Positions 47,473 to 60,000 of a DNA stretch of 64,000 bases are shown here, in pieces. A program made the translations under genes and the position numbers. The stretch is taken from NCBI RefSeq assembly GCF_000003855.2, contig NW_003101657.1, forward strand, positions 525,688 to 589,687. Reading direction: 5' to 3'. Source of the DNA: Blastomyces gilchristii SLH14081. Its lineage: Eukaryota; Ascomycota; Eurotiomycetes; Onygenales; Ajellomycetaceae. Below the pieces are notes generated by a model. That model did no database searches. It saw only the letters and a list, made by a program, of their open reading frames with translations, and had not been told where the DNA came from. Each line of letters starts with the position of its first letter. The first letter of the stretch is position 1.

Positions 47473-48010
47473 TGTCACGCTCCCGGCCGCGCCAAGGCCC
47501 CGTTGCGGTTCCACACGGCCCATCACTTCCATGCGGATGATTCCATCCCGTCCGAACCGGTTTCCAACCACCCTATGACATCATTCAGATATATCATAGA
47601 AAGATCTGATTGATGAATATGAGAACCCCGCTTCTATACAAGGTCAGCAGATTACTCTTCCTTGGCAATGAGGCGCCGCTGAGATATCACTTCGGCTATC
47701 CTCACTTATGAAATGAGAGGAGGATATTCACTCATTGTCTATATAGAATAGCTAGATGCTGGCTTCTCATTCAAGAAGCCAGTGATTCATCTTTTTCTTC
47801 TACAGGAATAATATATATAAGAGTTACTACATGCCTCATACAATCTTCTTAGTATACTAAGTATCATATCTATGATATCCTCACAATAATCCTGTAGTCT
47901 ATAAGCTCACTATTCAAGCAAGATAGTCAAGCTCACTCATACAGCTTCTCAAACAACTATCTCTACATGTTATCACCAGCTAGTCACCACTTCAGTTCTG
48001 TCATGTTACA
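47473..48010 (+). repeat. 5' LTR of element E
   Basis: Begins TGTCACGCTCCCGGCCGCG and ends GTCATGTTACA. The first 120 bp are hardly mutated whereas its last 60 bp are; the 3' LTR shows the reverse. Confidence 0.93.
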
Positions 48011-51000
48011 ATTTGAATCACTCTATCTGATTACACATTTGAATCAGTTGAGCTCTAACAGACTGATATGATCTCATACACCTGTGCTGGGACTGATCTG
48101 ACCTCATTCTCTGAGAGAAACACTACATCATTCTCTAGAGTGTGTACACCTCTACCTCAGCAGGAATTCAAGATTTCTGAACTCACTGCATATTTTAGCA
48201 TGAGCTCTTCAATTACTCTACCACCGCCGCGGCCTCTACACACCTACATCTATTATGAAGATAGAGAGATTAAGGTCAGAGATTCACTGAGATATAAGAG
48301 AAACATCTTATCTGAATTTCACAGCTTTATCTGTACTCTTGAATGAAAATTCCACCTTAATCTGAGTCAGTATAATACTTATGAGATATAAGTAATATAC
48401 ACTGTCAACCTTCTTGAAGACATCTCTGTGACTACTTGAGCCATCAAGAAGAGAGAGCTTGAGTGTATCAATGCTGTCATGACTTAAGAAGAATTCAAGA
48501 ACTTTCTACTGAATCAAATTAAAGATCACTACAACTACAGCTTTACAGCAGTGCAGCAGTTCAACTCATTATATTAACAAGATAATGAGAATTCTTTTAA
48601 TTTTAATACAAGATTTGAAGAATATTGAGAGAAACTAACTGATGATTTAAATTAATTAAAAACACAGCTTTATCTCATGAAGCTGACTCATAAGATACAG
48701 ATAATAATATTATAATATCAGAGTTCATCAATCAATCATACTGAGCTTGTCAACCTAGCTTCTCAGATCTATTTAAATAATCAATTCTCTGAGAAAAAGA
48801 TCAACAAGATCTCTTCTAAGCAATCAATGATAAGATCTAAATAATGTCATGATAGCTTCAGTATAAAGAAAGTAAAGAAGAATTTCAAGTATTCTGATTC
48901 TTCACTCACTGCAAAGAAATATTAAAAAAGATTTGACAAAGATCTCTATTTTAACTGCAGAGCTGATGATTACTATGTCAGTGATTATAAGAAGCTGAAG
49001 AAGAAAAGAAACTGAGAAGATATCTTCTCAAAGTCAACTTCTCTTCTGACAAATGTATTCACAGAAGATAAAGAAGAGAAAGAAAAGAATTGATAATTCT
49101 CATATCTCTGAGTTTATATTATAATCACAATGCATACCTCAAATAAGAAGATATCAGTGAGATGCCTACTTAACTCTGAGATGAATGTTAACTTTATATT
49201 CTATTTCTTTTCTTTGATGAAGAATTGAAAGAAGATAGATTCATCAGATTATATAAAATTTACAGATGAAATAAAATATCACTGTTTTAGCATAATTCAA
49301 GCAAAGTGTGTAATCATAGACTTAGAAGAAATCTTCAAGAAGAGCAGTCTGCTTCTTCATACAGTTAATATCATAGATGAGAATGTCATTCTAGATCTCT
49401 CATAATTGAGAGAAAAGAATTCTCTTATTGACTGAGTCACTCAGATGTGATGATATCATCTCACTAATAAAGAGACAGTGATAGAGAAATCTGAAGAGTT
49501 TCATTGAAAGAATCTTGAGAAAAAGATTGAGTCAATATACTGTATAGCAGATAATTGAGACTTGAGAACAGATGAAGAAGTCATCATTCTCACTGCAAGA
49601 TTAGCAGCAGTATCTGTCATTAAAGATGAATATACACAATATCTCTTTACAGATTTTAAGAATGTCTTTTCAGAAAGAGAAGCAGTGAAGTTTCCTGACA
49701 TCAAGATATAATATAAGATTTGTCTTAAAGACAGTGTAATGATACTGTACAGATCTCTTTACAACTTATCTGTAAAGAAGTTGAATGTTCTGCATAAATA
49801 TCTTGAAGAAGCACAATTAAAGAACTGAATATATTTATCAAAGAGTTCAGCAGAGACATCTATACTCTTTGTGTCTAAGAAGAATGATAGACTACATCTA
49901 TGCATAGACTACAGAAGTCTTAATAAGATGATAGTTAAGAATCACTATTCATTACTGTTAATCAATGAGATGATCAATTGATTATCTGAAGCAAAGATGT
50001 TCTCAAAGATTGATATACAGAATATCTATCATAGAATCAGAGTTAATGAAGACAATATTTGAAAAACAGCTTTTTGTACTAAGTACAGTAATTTTGAATA
50101 TCTTGTTTTATCTTTTGATCTTTGTAATGCTTCAGTCATCTTCCAGACCTATATAAATGAGACACTGCAGAGCCTTGTCAATATCTCCTGCATAGTATAT
50201 CTGAATGACATTTTAATCTTCTTGAAATCAGAGAAAGAATATGATACTCATGTTTGAGAAGTGTTGAGTCACTTGAGACAGCATCAACTCTATACAAACA
50301 CTGAAAAATGCTCATTCTACATGCAGGAGATTGATTTCTTAGATTATATTATTAAGATGAATAGCATTTCAATGAACAGAAGCCAGGTCTCTGTCATTGA
50401 GAACTGATCAGTGCTGCAGATATATCATGAGATGCAGGTATTTCTAGAATTTATAAATTTCTACAGATGATTCATCTATACATATTCACAGATTACTGTC
50501 TCTCTTACAGATCTGTTGAAGAGAAGTGTGAAAGACAGAAAAATAAGACTGTTTATTCTCACTCAAGGCATCATGCAGGCATTTGCAGAATTGAAACAAG
50601 CTTTCACAGATATCATGATGCTGAATCATTTTAATTCTGACTTACTCAGTCAGTGTGAGACTGATGCATTCAGAAATGAAATCTGTGAAATCTTTTCACA
50701 GTTGACACTGAAGACCTTTCAATGTTGAAAGAATCAGAGAATAATCATCTCTGAAGAAACAGACAATGAATTGTCTGTGAGAGAAGGCTTTTTCACAGAG
50801 TCTACAAGACATTATAAATGAAGATCAGTAATCTTCTTCTTCAAGAAGTTATCACTCATGCAGAGAAGGTATGATACTCATGATCAGAAGATGTTAGCAA
50901 TTATCAAATTCTTTAAGATCTGGCAACATTATCTTCAGAGTAGTAAGTACTCAGTACAAGTCCTTACTAATCATGTAAATCTGTGTTACTTCTTGACAAC

Positions 51001-52815
51001 AAAGAGCTTGACAGAACATCAAGCCAGATGAACAAAGCTGCTTTCAGAGTATGATTTCTATATCTGATATTATTCAGGTCAGCTTAACCCTGTCAACACA
51101 CTGTCTAAACAGCTTAATTATAATATTGTTGATGCAGAGAAGAATTCTATAAAAGAATCTCTGTCATCACTGCAGAAGAAGCTGACTGCAGAGGGTTGAG
51201 ATTCTCTAAAGCTCAGAAACAGCACTGAAGAGACAGCTGTGCAACTCAGTATAGAAGGTGAAAGAGAACCCGGGTCCCTGCAGGGGACTGACACTGAAGA
51301 TCATGAGCTTCTTATATCACATCTTACAATCATTGAATTGACAAAGAATGAAACAGTCTACAATCTTTCAATCTGACTACTTTTGAAATTCATTGATAAG
51401 TTACAGAAGAGAGATATCTCTACTACAGCTTGAATTCAGAAGTTGAAGAAGAAAGAATCTGGTTTGAACTTAGAAGAGACAGACTCTGAGTGAGACAGTG
51501 CTGCTAAGAAATCAAGTTACTGATAACTAGAAGAATGTGAACTTCTACTGCTGAATAATTCAGTCTTCATCTCTCATAGCAGAGCAGTGTGTCAAGAGTT
51601 ATTAAGAATTCATTATAATGATTCTCATGCAGGGCACTTCAGGTTAGAGAAGACTGAGAAGCTTCTAAAATGTAAATACACTTAAGACAAGCTCTGAGCA
51701 GATGTCAAAGAGTATGTTGAAACTTGTAATATCTGTTAAAGAATAAAGATCCTGCAGTACAAGTAATACAGTGAGTTAATATCACTGCCTGTTTCAAAGA
51801 GCTCATGACAGAATCTATTGATGAATTTCATAGTTGACCTGCTGAAGTCAACAAGAGTCAAAGAATATAACTCAATTTTGATTATTGTTGACTGCTTCAC
51901 AAAGATAATCAGATATATCTCTACTTATAAAAAGGTTAAAGCCTCTGAATTGACTGACCTGTTTTTAGATATCATTATTCATGATCACAGTACTCTGAAA
52001 TCATTGATAACAGATTAAGAATTCCTCTTCATCAGTAAATACTGATCAGCTTTTTACTATCATTTTATGATAAGACATCTTCTCAGTACTGCATTTCATC
52101 TGCAGACTGATGGCCAGACTGAACACTACAATTAAACACTAGAACAGCATCTTTAAGCATTCTGTTCATATTATCAGAATGATTAGCTCAAACATCTTCT
52201 AATCACTGAATTTATATATAATAATGTAAAGAATGTAATCTTAAAGATATCTTCTTTCTATGCTTGTTATGAATATAATTCTTCATTACTCAGTGACATC
52301 ACAGACAATGTTTCAAAGAGAGGAATAGACAGTCAGAATGTCAGACAGATACAGAGAATGAAGTATTTCTCAGTGTTAGAAGTAAAAGTAAGATTAGAAC
52401 TTTTGAACAAAATTCATGAGAAGACAGTGAAAAGCATTCATCACACTCAGAAGTGATAGATGAAATACTATAATTGAAAACATCTTCTAATGAAGTTCTC
52501 AATAGAGAATCAAGTGCTACTTTCAGTAAAGAATATCAAGACAATAAAACTGTGTAAAAAGCTCAGTGAGTAATGACTAGGATCTTTTCTGATAATAAGA
52601 GTGATGAGTAAGCAGATATATGAGTTGAAATTATTCACAGAATTGAAATCAATTCATTCTGTTTTTCACATTTTCTATTTAAAGCTCTATAAGTAACACT
52701 CTGAGGTGAAGCTGTCTCAGCTGAATAATATTGAGATCAAGAGTGATACTGAATATCTTGTACAGGAAATATTAAACAAGTAAACACATTACAGCAAGCT
52801 TCAATACCTTGTTAA

Positions 52816-53190
52816 GCCCCGGTGGCCGAATGGTTAATGCGGCCACCCGGTAGCGCCTTGGCGTGGGAAACCAAGGCGCGTGGGTTCGAAACCCGCAGGG
52901 AATACATTAAATCCGGAACTCAAGCACCTCAGGTTCCTAATAAATACAGAGGTGTACAAATTGCTTCAATGAATCACTCTATGTTCCTGGGCTGGGAAGT
53001 TATTATCGCATGTATCTAATTGTCACTCCTTTGTATTTTCCTATGTTCTTGTTATCTTGGCGTGGTCTCAACACCTGTATTTCCTCCTGTATAATCAACA
53101 CTTGACCTGTATTTAACATCACACAAGGACTCATCATAAGCTCCGCTTGCATATGAGTATAATGAAAGAATAATAATAATAATAATAATA
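52816..53190 (+). mobile_element. tRNA-derived SINE copy 1, 375 bp
   Basis: Flanked by ATACCTTGTTAA (52804-52815 and 53191-53202). The head has box A GGTGGCCGAATGGTTAATGC and box B GGTTCGAAACC, of the Ser/Leu tRNA type, with a 9-bp stem GCGCCTTGG / CCAAGGCGC between them. The 3' end has a stem-loop and an AATAATAAT tail like the LINE. It has no protein coding role. It is inserted in the chromodomain of E. Confidence 0.93.
53129..53158 (+). other. SINE 3' stem-loop
   Basis: ACTCAT and AAGC pair with GCTT and ATGAGT around a short loop, about 10 bases before the AAT tail. It is in the same relative place as the LINE stem-loop and could be the RT recognition site; this role is inferred. Confidence 0.6.
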
Positions 53191-53347
53191 ATACCTTGTT
53201 AAATAAGAAGATTATTTATTATCAGAGAATTTGTGAGAACTGCTTGAGTATTTGAAAAATGCTGAGAAAGAGATTGCAATCTATAAGACAGCTAGTAGAG
53301 ACTGCTCTGTTACACATCAGAGATATTGAATAAGAAATACTGCTTAA

Positions 53348-55131
53348 GACTTCTCATTTTTCTCAAAGAATTTTTTAGAGATAATCTCACAGTAATGAGC
53401 TGATATCTTGTAGACTCTATAGCACTCTTCTTCTATTTTCTCTTAAAGAATTTTTAGAAGTTTAATGAGACTATACAAGTGTAAAATTCCTGAAGCAGTT
53501 AATAAGAAAAGAAAGAGATATTTGAAATTAATAAAAAGATTAATATTATCAATCTGTGAGTCACTGCTATTCTAATAAGGTCACAGCTCACTGAAAAAGT
53601 AAAAAGAGAGATCAGAGTCTACTCATCAATAATTACACTCTTATTAAACTCATTCTTCACTGTTGAAGTCTCTGACACTGATATCTTTATCTGCTGAGAA
53701 GTTAGCACTGCAGTGCTGTAGAGAAGCATGCTACAGAAGAGTATAAGAGATACTGAAAGTATCAACTTATTAGCTTATAAAGTATCTCAGTCATCTGCTT
53801 CAACTGAAGTAAGATTCTCTTTAATCAGTGATTGATTTTTATAGCACTTTCAATAATGATGTCAGCTGATCTCTTCTTGAGATCAGTCATTCTGAGATGT
53901 TTTTTCATCTCAGAGACTCACACTTTTATCTTCTTTTACAGATGAGTAAGAGAGACCTCTTCAGTCTTGACAGAATCTGTCAACACTTGAAGCTCTGAGA
54001 TTCTCACTCTGTACTGCTTGAGTATCTAAACTTCTTATCAGAACTGATATGATGTCTTTCTATAAGATAATACTTACAGAGAGACAGGAGTTGTTGTTAC
54101 AGATATAACAGAAATAATAAGAGTGAGAGAAGAAGCAGATATATAAAATCTCTCTCTTCTTCAGCTGCTTGATATAGTGCAGATAAGTAGTGATGCCAGT
54201 CAGAGACTGTGCTGAAGCCTTCTCACAGAGAGAAGACAAAGAAACTGTGAGACTCTGCAGACTCAACTCAGCAGTATTCTGAGCAGGGCTCAAGCATGTC
54301 ATGAGAGAGAAACTACAGATTGAGCTTCTCAGAGTCACTGTCTCTGAAATCAAGCTCTTCCCAGGTTTCTCTCTGAATGATCACATAGAATTATACATCA
54401 CTGTATTGACTGAGAAGGGGGGCAGTGTTACAACAGTGATAAGAGAGGCAGAGAATGAACCAGACATGAATGAATCAATCAGCAGAAGAGATGACATCTC
54501 ACTGCAAGGCACAGCAACTATCATCACAGTCATAAAAGAAGCAGGAGAAGAAGAAGATATAATAATAAGAGCAGTGCTTCTGCAGCTCATTGACATCACT
54601 GTCTCTGTCTTCAATCTGACTTTCTTAGCAGTCACAGAGACTGCTGCTGCATCATGAAGATGTTTATTCACTAGAAAATATCAGAATAAGTCCTTAATTA
54701 TTCTTCAAGAATAATACTCTCATGCACTCACTGTTGCAATTGAGAGAGAGAAAGAAAAATGTTTCACAGAGAAGAAGAATCTTTTCAAAAAATTCTGTCA
54801 CTACTGTTAGCTTTGTCTCTAAAAACACATCACTTTTACAGAGAATTTCATATATAGAATGAAATATATTAAGAGATCTGTAAGTCACTTATTAACTATG
54901 TTTTTCACATTTCAAATTGATATATAAGAAACTCACTTATCATGTGTTTGATTTGAATAAAGATGAGAAAAGAAAGACCTACACAGTCAGTAGAAAAACT
55001 CATCTATTTCTTTATATCACACACAGTATACACACTGTCAATCAGTTGATAACTGTTACTATACAACAAAGATAATTTCTAATCTGATAATCTTGAGAGC
55101 ATAGAGACTATGCTCTTAAAGAGAAGAATAT
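53348..55131. other. Element E 3' region, about 1.8 kb, unexplained
   Basis: Lies between the chromodomain stop and the 3' LTR. Frames are open on both strands at 54.06-54.67 kb: plus 54301-54657, and minus 54353-54060 and 54671-54381. None has a recognised domain. It may be a long 3' UTR or the remains of a cargo frame. Confidence 0.5.
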
Positions 55132-55669
55132 TATCACACTCTCAGTCATACTAAGACTCTGTTGTAGTTTCACACAGCTCATCACTTTCATATGAATGAT
55201 TTCATCTCATCTAAACCAGTATTCAATCACTCTATAACATTATTCAGATATATCATAGAAAGATCTGATTGATGAATATGAGAATCTTACTTCTATACAA
55301 GATCAGCAGATTACTCTTTCTTAGTAATGAGATGCTGCTAAGATATCACTTCAGCTATTCTCACTTGTGAAATGAGAGAAGAGTATTCACTCATTGTCTA
55401 TATAGAATAGCTAGATGCTGGCTTCTCATTCAAGAAGTCAGTGATTTGTCTTTTTCTTCTATAGAAATAATATACACAAGAGTTACTGCATGTCTTATAC
55501 AATCTTCTTAGTATACTAAGTATCATATCTGTGATATTCTCATAATAACTCTGTAGTCTATGAGCTCACTATTCAAGTAAGATAGTTAAGCTCACTCATA
55601 CAGCTTCTCAAACAACTATCTCTACATGTCGCCACCGGCTAGCCACTGCTTCAGTTCCGCCATATTACA
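55132..55669 (+). repeat. 3' LTR of element E
   Basis: 538 bp, starts TATCACACTCTCAG (TG to TA), ends CCGCCATATTACA. Its final 45 bp keep GCCACCGGCTAGCC where the 5' LTR is mutated. Confidence 0.93.
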
Positions 55670-57004
55670 CAATCACTGACTCTTCATCTTGCTCTTCTTC
55701 TTTTTTTTCTACTTCTTCTTCTTCTTTGAATCAGAAGAAAACATATGCTTAAGCAGCTGAATCTGCTGTCTCTAAACCTGCTGTCTCAAAATCTGATTAA
55801 AATCCTGAGAAAACTGAGAAGAATACTGTTCATATCTCTATTCATAGAAAAGTGAAAAAGAAAATGCAAAAAGAGAAAAACTTCAAATCTTCAGAAATAG
55901 AAGACTTATTCTCAAAGTCTCAAATCAGAATATTCTGCAAAGAAACAAGCTAAACTTAAATCTTATTTTCAGAATCAGAAATGAAATTAATCAGCAGTTC
56001 TTTTCTCAGTTGATAACTAATATTGAAGTTCAAAAATCAGTTATAGCTTCAATTGAGTTATTATTCTTTGAAAACTTTATCATTCTGACTACAATGCCTG
56101 AATTCAGTGCTGAATTCCTTATTCAGAATAAGAATCTCTGAAAATCAGCAGTAGAATCTTTACTAAACACAATAATTCTATCTAAGAGAGATGAAAAGTG
56201 AGATAAATTCATTCTTTATAATATTTCAGTTGAAATTTTTGACTGTGAAGAAGAAATACTACTTCTTAAAAATGAATTGAAAGAATACAACTCTATTCAA
56301 CTGAGAAAGAAGTCTGTATGACTAAATTCAATTGAGTTCAGACAAAGCAGGAGAAATGCCTCTGTTCTAGTATATATAAAAACACTTGAACAGTCAAAGA
56401 TCTCTGAAGTAAGAGTAGCAGGTTTGAAAATGAGAGTTCATGAATACAAAGACTCAAGAATGAATCTCAAAGCTCAAACACAGTGTTCAAACTGTCAAAG
56501 ATATGGACACTTTGCAATCTCATGTTTTAAAGACTTAAAATATGCATTCTGTGCCAGAGATCATAAAACTAGTGAGCATAAATGTGAAACATGCTCAAAA
56601 AGAGATGAAATTTGTCAACATACTCTGCTTAAGTGCTCTAATTGCAAAGAAAAACATGCATCTAGCTCAAAAGAATGTATGTTTGCTTCTAGAACTCAAA
56701 AGAACTGGAGAAAAGATGAAGCTCAAAGTCAATCTAGAACTGAAGAGAAGAGTCAAGCCAGTAAACTCACAACTGCAAGCTCAAAAAGAAGAAACTCTCA
56801 ATTATCTAAGTCTTCAAACTTCAATTCTTCAGTGAAATGTAAACAGAATTTGAATTCTCAAACTCCTGTTAAGATTAGAGAATTGAGAAATGACTCTGGT
56901 GATAAACTAGATATAATGCAAGCAGTTGAGATTTCTACTTTTCAGAACAGTTATAATCTACTATCTGATGATAGTGATTAGATTCTTCTCTACTCTCTTT
57001 TAGT

Positions 57005-60000
57005 ATGAATATACAACAAAAACAACAAAAAAAGTTTAAAAACTCTTCAAAAATCACATTTATTCAAAATAATGTGAATAGAAACTCAAATTGCATTTAT
57101 TCTTGTCTTCAGATTGCATTTGAACAGAAAGTTGATTTTATACTGCTTCAGAAGCTGAATTTTGATGCTGAGCAAAAATATGTCATTTCTCATTCAAGCT
57201 ACTACTGCTTTTTATCTCAAAAGTCTGAGATAAAGTCAAGAGTAGTGATCTATGAAAGAAAGAGATCAAGATATCAATTTAATTTAAGATTTGATATCAT
57301 GTCTGACTCTGATATTCTGATGAGTGATATTATAGATAAAGAAAATGAGTTTGATACTATACAGCTCATAAATATCTATAATGAAAAGTCATTGAAGAAA
57401 AATAACAATATCTGAATAATTGATAGAGGATTTCTGAACATAACTTCATCAAGAAACTTTATAATTGTAGAAGATTTCAATACACATCATCTCTGATGAA
57501 ATTCAGAATGCAAGAGAGCAGTGAGAGCTGATAATCTGATTGAATGAATCTTTGAGCATTCAATAGATTTGATTAATAAGTCTGATCAACAAACATTCTT
57601 TAGAAAAGACATGAAACAGAAGTCTATTATAGATCTAATCTTCATGTCACAAAATCTAATGAAAAGAAGACTTGTAAACTGATTTATTAATTCAAATGAG
57701 ACATCAGAATCAGCTCATGAGATTATTCAATTTGATATTGAACTGAGTGAAAAATAAATGAGTGAAAATCCTCTTCTCTCTAATCAGTATAACTTTGAAA
57801 AAGCTGATTAAAATGCAGTTGAAGAAAGCATAAAACTGTTAAAATCTGAAAGACAGAATGAGCTATATTGAAATTCTGGTCAAGATATCTCAAATGAAAT
57901 GCTTGAGAATAGAGTAAAGCTAATTACATCTATTATTCTAACAAGTATTAGAGATAATATTTCAAAGAGAAAATCTTCTGAGTATTCAAAACCTTGATAA
58001 AATGAGAATATCTCATCTAAAAGAAAAAAATTAGCTACTGCTAGAAGAGATTGAAAGAATGATGTAATATCTGATGAAGAGTTCAAAGCTGTCAGAAATG
58101 AATATTTTTCAGATATTAAAAGAGCTAAAACAGACTGCTGGAATAAATTTCTTGAAGAAGTATAAGAAAAGAAAGTTTTTAAAGCTTTTAACTATACTAA
58201 AACAAGAAGTGTAGCAAAACTTCCAGCCTTAGAATATAAGTTTCAGAATGAATTATATACAGTAAACTCTTTTGAGGAAAAATATCAAGCTTTTATGAGA
58301 ATTCTCTTTCAGAACTCATCAGATTCAGATTCAGATTCAGAGAAAGAGAATATATCACTTCTCAACTACATTGATGAAAATGACTGAAAATGACCTGATC
58401 TTACACAAGATGATTATTATTATTATTATTATTATTCTTTCATTATACTCATATGCAAGCGGAGCTTATGATGAGTCCTTGCGTGATGTTAAATACAGGT
58501 CAAGTGTTGGTTATACAGGAGGAAATACAGGTGTTGAGACCACGCCAAGATAACAAGAACATAGAAAAATACAAAGAAGTGACAATTAGATACATGCGAT
58601 AATAACTTCCCAGCTCAGGAACATAGAGCAATTCATTGAAGCGATTTGTACACCTCTGTATTTATTAGAAACCTGAGGTGCTTGAGTTCCGGATTTAATG
58701 TATCCCCTGCAGGTTTCGAACCCACGCGCCTTGATTTCCCACGCCAAGGCGCTACCGGGTGGCCGCATTAACCATTCAGCCACCGGGGCTACACAAGATG
58801 AATTAGAGTCAGCTATCTTCTCAAGTTCTGTTAAAACTGCTGCAGGTCCTGATTCAATTAATCACTTAATTATTCAAAATACATATTCCTACTTAAAGAA
58901 TGAATATTTTGAGCTCTTTTTCAATCTCTTAAAAAATGAATATTATTCTGAATGCTGAAGAGAAGTCACTGAAGTGATTCTTGCAAAACCTAATAGAAAA
59001 ACTTCAATTTCTAAGTCATATAGAGTAATATCTCTATTGAACTGCTTAGAAAAGGTTTTAGAAAAGATAATAGCTACTCAACTATCTTTTATAAGCTCTA
59101 TAAGTGATTCTCTTTTATTCAGTGAATAAATGAGAGATAGAAAACAGTGTTCTGTAATTGACACTATTCTCTCAGTTGTTCATAATATTTAAATAGCAAA
59201 GCATGAGAGTCTGGTCTCAACTGCAGTTTTTATTGATATAAAAGAAGCATTTAATCATGTTTCAAAGTCAAAGTTAATTCAGATATTGAAGATATTAAAA
59301 CTGTCACTTTCTCTGATAAAATGAGTTAACTGTTTTATATCTAAAAGAATTATACAACTCTTCTTTGATAAAATGAAATAAGACAAGACTGAGATAAAAA
59401 TAGAAGTATCACAGAGATCTTCAATCTCACTCATTTTATTTGCAATATACACTGCATATCTATTCAAAAATAAAAATATGAGAATAGTGTGATCTCTGAG
59501 TTATATGAATGATATTAGTCTAGTCTACAGCTCAAAAACTATTAAAGAGAATTTGAAAGTAATTGAAGAAGCTGTAAAGGAAATCTTTGTTAGAGCAGAT
59601 ATCAATCAAATTTAATTTAATATGAATAAAACTGAGTTAATTCATTTCTTTTCTAAATTCAATGAGAAAGAACTATCTCTAACTCTTTTAAATAGAGAGA
59701 TTAAACTCAGTGTAGATGTCAAATGATTAGAAGTATGATTAAACTTCAAGTTGAATTTTAAATATCACATACAACAAAGAACTGTCAAGGCAGAAAGACT
59801 ATTGAACAACATAATCAGATTATCAAATACAGAGAGAGGTCTATTCTTCCAGGCTATGAGACAGTTATATATAGTCTGTATTACATCAGTAGCTGATTAT
59901 GAAGTTCAAGTTTGATGAAATAATCAAGGGAATTTCACTGAACTCTTTCAAAGTCTGTAAAACAGAGCCTTGAGAAGAATTCTGAGAGTATTCAAATCAT

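Larger units (their letters stand above)
48068..53347 (+). pseudogene. gag-pol relic of element E with chromodomain
   Basis: Order: gag (48.07-49.05 kb, degenerate knuckle near 48.95 kb), protease (near 49.15 kb), RT (49.75-50.4 kb with DYRSLNKMIVKNHYSLLLIN and IVYLNDILIF, in which YxDD has become YLND), RNase H (50.75-51.1 kb), integrase (51.55-52.3 kb, with HYNDSHAGHF, CNIC and FHLQTDGQTEHYN), chromodomain (52743-53300). The chromodomain reads EYLVQEILNK, then SINE1, then YLVKWEDYLLSENLWELLEY, and ends near 53347. Chromodomains of this kind direct integration to marked heterochromatin. Premature stops are nearly all TGA at Trp positions. Confidence 0.85.
47473..55669 (+). mobile_element. 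Chromovirus E, full-length, nested in LINE ORF1
   Basis: Two 538-bp LTRs (47473-48010 and 55132-55669) with the duplication CAATC on both sides (47468-47472 and 55670-55674). gag-pol is on the plus strand and ends in a chromodomain. SINE1 is inserted in the chromodomain. The family differs from A/B/C/H and from G in LTR sequence and length. Confidence 0.94.
47170..56981 (+). pseudogene. LINE ORF1 (gag-like, CCHC), split by element E
   Basis: The N-terminal part runs up to 47472 (an open piece starts at 47353, with LHTQARQLQKIIKFKLEI). Element E interrupts it. The frame resumes at 55675 with a serine-rich stretch and ends at 56981. The last 185 codons are open and hold zinc knuckle CSNCQRYGHFAISC (56484-56525) and further cysteine/histidine pairs (CARDHKTSEHKC, CSNCKEKH). 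These are the nucleic-acid-binding motifs of LINE ORF1 proteins. The middle is stopped by TGA codons. ORF2 begins 23 bp after the ORF1 stop. Confidence 0.82.

Noticed and set aside
52816..52900. Apparent functional tRNA gene with good boxes A and B
   Set aside because: The ends do not pair as an acceptor stem, the sequence is followed by a 290-bp body with an AAT tail, and it is flanked by a target duplication. It is a SINE head.
54060..54671. Possible envelope gene in element E
   Set aside because: No signal peptide, fusion peptide or transmembrane pattern could be made out on either strand.
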